Source: JAZKJD01 sp040384585
Lineage (GTDB): Bacteria > Pseudomonadota > Gammaproteobacteria > Diplorickettsiales > Diplorickettsiaceae
DNA length: 64,000 bases
Reading direction: 5' to 3'
Assembly: GCA_040384585.1 (NCBI GenBank)
Contig: JAZKJD010000019.1
Span: 1 to 64,000 of the forward strand
Positions 60,788-64,000 of this stretch are shown piece by piece. Made by a program: the position numbers and the translations under genes. Below the pieces are notes generated by a model that was given only the letters and a program-made list of their open reading frames with translations, was not told the DNA's origin and did not search any database. Positions within the stretch are counted from its first letter, which is position 1. Each line of letters starts with the position of its first letter.

Positions 60788-63700
60788 ATGTCTGATATAC
60801 TTACAATTCTACAAAGTTTAGGCGTTAGTGAAAAGCAAAAAAATGAAATTAGAAGCATTAAAAATTTTCTTTCGCAAAATAAAAATTTATCTCTTGAAAT
60901 CTTGCTTGGTGTCAACTCAGAAGGAAATAACATCAAATTAGAAGATAAAACTTCAACGGCACTAAGAAGTCTCACTGAAAATAGCACAGTCGCTTCAGAA
61001 ATTCCAAATCAAGAAGATTTTAAAAAAATAGAATCGCTTATCCGAAAAAAGAAAGTAGAGATTTTAGGAATTAAGGGTGAAGGAAAAACCCACATTCTTG
61101 ATAAATTAAAAGACGCTGAAGCAGAAATATCTGGCTTGGCTAAAGTAGCAGACAATGCAAAAGATAGTGAAAAGAAAAAAGCTGCTTACGGAGAAGGAGT
61201 AGCTGCGTTATGCCATGCAGATAAAGAATTATTAAAAATAAAAATAAAAGTTGAAAAAAATATAAACTCCATTGTCAAGTTCTATCAACTAGAATCTCCT
61301 GATGTTATTTGTATTTCCCGATATCTTGACTTAAAAAACTGTCTAGCACAAAAAGATTCAAGCTCTTATGATGAAAGGTTAAGTACTTGTGTAGAACTTC
61401 TAAAAGAAAAAAAAGGAAAAAATGATTTTTCATTAATTGATTTAAAAAATGTAAAAAATTGGTTACGCTTTAAAAGTACTCTCAACAAAAAACAAAATAA
61501 CCCTACTACAGGAAATGATGCACGGTCTCCGCTAGACGAAAGTAATACTAACCAATTAGTAGAATCTCTAAAAATAGAAAACGAAAAACTCAAAAAAGAA
61601 ATAAAAGAAATAAAAGAACTAAAGATACAAACTACAAAACCTATTTCAAGCAGTCCTGCTTCCACCGAAAATATTACTAAATCGGAATATAAATACGGTG
61701 AAAATAACTCTGATCCTCTCTTTAGTGATGAAAAAATTTTCAGAAATCTACACACTATTCTTGGTAGCGTTTTAGAAGAGAAAGATGAGGAACTTCAAAA
61801 GCTACGAGATGAAGTAATAGCAATATCAAAAGAGAATAAAAAATTAAGCGAAGAATTAAAAGAGCTAAAACAAAATTCAGTAAATGAAAATCTACGAAAT
61901 AATAGTATTAAGGGTTTGGCAGAAATATTGAAGGAACAAAGACAAAAGCTAGATGAAAAAAAAGAAGAGACTAACAACTTAAAAGAAGAACTCGAAAAAA
62001 GTAAACAAAATGATGAACTTCAAAAGCGGAAAGGAAACTTAGTACTAGAGATATCAACTCTTGAAGAGAAACTGACAAAGACTCAAGAAGAGTTAACGAG
62101 TAAGTTATCAGAATATGACAATGTTTCACAAACACTACAAACAGAACAAGCGAAAAATCAGACTCTTACTAAAGAACTCGCTTCTAAAAAAAACATTATC
62201 AATACGCTTCAGGAAAAAATAGATAAGTCCTCTAGTGATAGAGAAAAAGAGAGTCTTGATTCTGCTACAATAATTAAAGATAAAGATAAAGTATTAGATC
62301 AACTTAAAAAACAACTAGAAGAAGAAAAGAAAAAACTCGATACTTTATCTAAAGAAAAATCAGAATCAGATAAGAACATCATTACACTCAAAAACGAGGT
62401 TGAAAATTTTCAAACAAAAAATAATGACCTAAAATCAGATTTAGGAAAAAAGTCTAAAGAGCTAGATAAACTTAAAACAGAATCTTTAGAAATCAAACAA
62501 CAGTTACAGAACGAAAAAAATAAGAGTGGGGACTTACAAAGCCAGATTGAGAAAGCTACTACACTCAAACGACAACAAGAAGAAACCCTTGAGAAAGAAA
62601 AGCAAAAGCTTATCAAAGCACAGAAAGAAACAGCTGAGTTACAGACTGAAAAAGAACAACTTGAACAACAATTAGTAGAAGCTAAAGATCTTCAAAAAAA
62701 AGACTTAGCGTTCAAACTATCAAATGACAAAGAAACTCATGAACAAGAAAAAGTCCAATTAGCAAAGAAAATTTCAGATCTTGAAACGAAGATTAAAGAA
62801 AAAAGTGATGAATTATTGACGCTAAAAACAAGTAATAGTGAATCTATCGTAGCGTTACAGAAAAAAATACAGGAAAAAAAATCAAAAATTGAAGAAATTC
62901 AAAATAAAAATAGGGAAACAGTAGAGAAATTGCAAGCAAGTATTAACTCTAAAGAAACAGTCATAGAGGAAACTGTTAAAGAAAGAAATAAATTGAAAGA
63001 GGCTCATGATAAATTACAAACTGAGCATCGGGACATGCTGAAAGATTTAAAAAATCAACTTGCCGAAGAAAAAACTAAAGCACTTGAAGAGTCGAATACG
63101 CATCAGCAAAAAATAACCCAACAAGAAGAAAAATATAAAGAGCTATCTAATAAGCTTAACGAGGAAACTAAAAATCTTGAAGATCTTGAACTTGATCTTA
63201 CTACACAGACGGAAGCGCTAACGAAACTTAAAAAAGAAAAAACAGAGATAGAAGAGAAACTCAAAACGAGCCAGGAAAAAGAAAATGAACTTACAGATGA
63301 GTTAAGTAAATTAGAAACTACCAATGAGACGCTGACAAAAAAATTAGATACAAGCGAAGTTACCATCTCTAACTTACATAAGGAATCTGAAGAAACAGAA
63401 GAGAAAGCAAACAGATTAAAATCTGCACTTGATGAACAAAAACAGAAAACTACAGAAGCTGAAGATAAACTCTCTCAGGTTAACGATCAACTGGGTACCA
63501 ACCAGAAAATAATTGATAAAAATCAGGAACAACTTGAGGAAATGAATACATTCAAGCGAAAATCAGAAGAAGAGATTAAACAAAAAACACAAAAGCTTAT
63601 AGAAGCACAGAAAGCAATAACTGAGTTACAGACTGAAAAAGAACAACTTGAACAACAAGCTAAAGACCTTCAAAAAACACTTGAAACAAGCAAACAAAGT

Positions 63701-64000
63701 ATAAATAACCTAGAAAAGGAAAAAGAAAGCTCATTGAATGACAAAAAAGTTCATGAACAAGAAAAAAGACAATTAGAAAATAAAGTTTCAGTTCTTGAAG
63801 CGAAGATTAAAGAAAAAAGTGGTGAATTATTGGCGCTAGAAAAAAGTAATAATGAATCTATCGAAGCGTTAGATAAAAAAATAGAGGAAAAAGAATCAAA
63901 AATTGAAGAAATTCAAAATAAAAATGGGAAAATAGTAGAGGAATTGCAAGCAAGTATTAAGTCTAAAGAAACAAGCATAGAGGAACATGTAAAAAAAACA
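60788..64000 (+). CDS. giant coiled-coil protein, 3' end beyond the window
   Basis: At least 1,071 codons, open to the last base. AAGGAG (60775-60780) seven bases upstream fixes the ATG. Residues 1-240 are mixed and contain GIKGEGKT at 94-101, which fits the Walker A consensus GxxGxGKT, but no Walker B or further ATPase motifs were recognised. From about residue 255 on, apart from a short break near 290, the sequence is a continuous Lys/Glu/Gln/Leu coiled coil. A block of about 130 residues is repeated with roughly a 329-codon offset (from 62603 and from 63590). No signal peptide or membrane segment is seen. The PmrA-like box upstream suggests a type IV secreted effector; a structural or SMC-like role cannot be excluded. 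Confidence 0.85.
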   Translation, partial: MSDILTILQSLGVSEKQKNEIRSIKNFLSQNKNLSLEILLGVNSEGNNIKLEDKTSTALRSLTENSTVASEIPNQEDFKKIESLIRKKKVEILGIKGEGKTHILDKLKDAEAEISGLAKVADNAKDSEKKKAAYGEGVAALCHADKELLKIKIKVEKNINSIVKFYQLESPDVICISRYLDLKNCLAQKDSSSYDERLSTCVELLKEKKGKNDFSLIDLKNVKNWLRFKSTLNKKQNNPTTGNDARSPLDESNTNQLVESLKIENEKLKKEIKEIKELKIQTTKPISSSPASTENITKSEYKYGENNSDPLFSDEKIFRNLHTILGSVLEEKDEELQKLRDEVIAISKENKKLSEELKELKQNSVNENLRNNSIKGLAEILKEQRQKLDEKKEETNNLKEELEKSKQNDELQKRKGNLVLEISTLEEKLTKTQEELTSKLSEYDNVSQTLQTEQAKNQTLTKELASKKNIINTLQEKIDKSSSDREKESLDSATIIKDKDKVLDQLKKQLEEEKKKLDTLSKEKSESDKNIITLKNEVENFQTKNNDLKSDLGKKSKELDKLKTESLEIKQQLQNEKNKSGDLQSQIEKATTLKRQQEETLEKEKQKLIKAQKETAELQTEKEQLEQQLVEAKDLQKKDLAFKLSNDKETHEQEKVQLAKKISDLETKIKEKSDELLTLKTSNSESIVALQKKIQEKKSKIEEIQNKNRETVEKLQASINSKETVIEETVKERNKLKEAHDKLQTEHRDMLKDLKNQLAEEKTKALEESNTHQQKITQQEEKYKELSNKLNEETKNLEDLELDLTTQTEALTKLKKEKTEIEEKLKTSQEKENELTDELSKLETTNETLTKKLDTSEVTISNLHKESEETEEKANRLKSALDEQKQKTTEAEDKLSQVNDQLGTNQKIIDKNQEQLEEMNTFKRKSEEEIKQKTQKLIEAQKAITELQTEKEQLEQQAKDLQKTLETSKQSINNLEKEKESSLNDKKVHEQEKRQLENKVSVLEAKIKEKSGELLALEKSNNESIEALDKKIEEKESKIEEIQNKNGKIVEELQASIKSKETSIEEHVKKT

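Noticed and set aside
60730..63366. Several Ser/Phe-rich minus-strand frames in the last 3 kb
   Set aside because: They are the antisense of the Lys/Glu-rich coiled-coil gene, whose plus frame is open over 3.2 kb with a good ribosome-binding site.

Overview
The window is an AT-rich bacterial chromosome segment. It most likely comes from an intracellular gammaproteobacterium of the order Legionellales, of the Rickettsiella/Coxiella type. This placement is inference. It rests on gammaproteobacterial-style ribosomal, RNA polymerase and translation-factor proteins, an AnkH/LegA3-like ankyrin protein, very large ankyrin and coiled-coil proteins of the kind secreted into host cells, a LetS/BarA-type HPt protein, and a PmrA-box-like element. 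No rRNA gene and no CRISPR array is visible.

Layout. 1-14.6 kb is an accessory region: the edge of an initiator tRNA gene, an ankyrin/cysteine-protease-like protein with a small partner, asd and prmB, and two huge overlapping reading frames (9367-13707 and 4530-9452). The last two look like one gene of about 3,060 codons split by a one-base frameshift. A standalone HPt-domain gene (14272-14616) closes this region. 14.6-46.5 kb is one long minus-strand block running, in transcription order, secE-nusG-rplK-rplA-rplJ-rplL-rpoB-rpoC-rpsL-rpsG-fusA-tuf-rpsJ-(S10, spc and alpha operons)-rpoA-rplQ. It is preceded by a tRNA cluster Tyr-Gly-Thr-Trp (46.5-46.9 kb) that lacks the tuf copy found at this position in many gammaproteobacteria. 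47.3-58.6 kb holds metabolic and housekeeping genes: a MarC-family protein, an arginase-ornithine aminotransferase operon, a Kef-type antiporter, pcnB-pgi, an Rpn-family nuclease, a VapBC pair and a LOG-family protein. 58.6-60.6 kb is a toxin-antitoxin island with two intact modules, one decayed module and a transposase scrap. From 60788 to the window end runs an unfinished coiled-coil gene of at least 1,071 codons with three PmrA-box-like half sites upstream.

Between genes, and even between genes inside the ribosomal and RNA polymerase operons, there are several families of short palindromic or mosaic repeats. They occur between secY and rpmJ, rplP and rpsC, rplC and rplD, rplL and rpoB, rplJ and rplA, rplK and nusG, and after rpoC. 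One is a 142-bp element with perfect 17-bp terminal inverted repeats.

Points of most interest: pcnB can only start at a non-canonical AUU codon preceded by a good Shine-Dalgarno sequence; the giant split protein carries a duplicated RKKRAAG junction module; the ankyrin protein has residues in the His-Asp-Gln-Cys order of clan CE cysteine proteases; a probable PmrA box precedes the giant coiled-coil gene; ribosomal protein S12 carries Arg43, the residue associated with streptomycin resistance; and one toxin gene has a promoter/operator geometry that predicts a leaderless mRNA.
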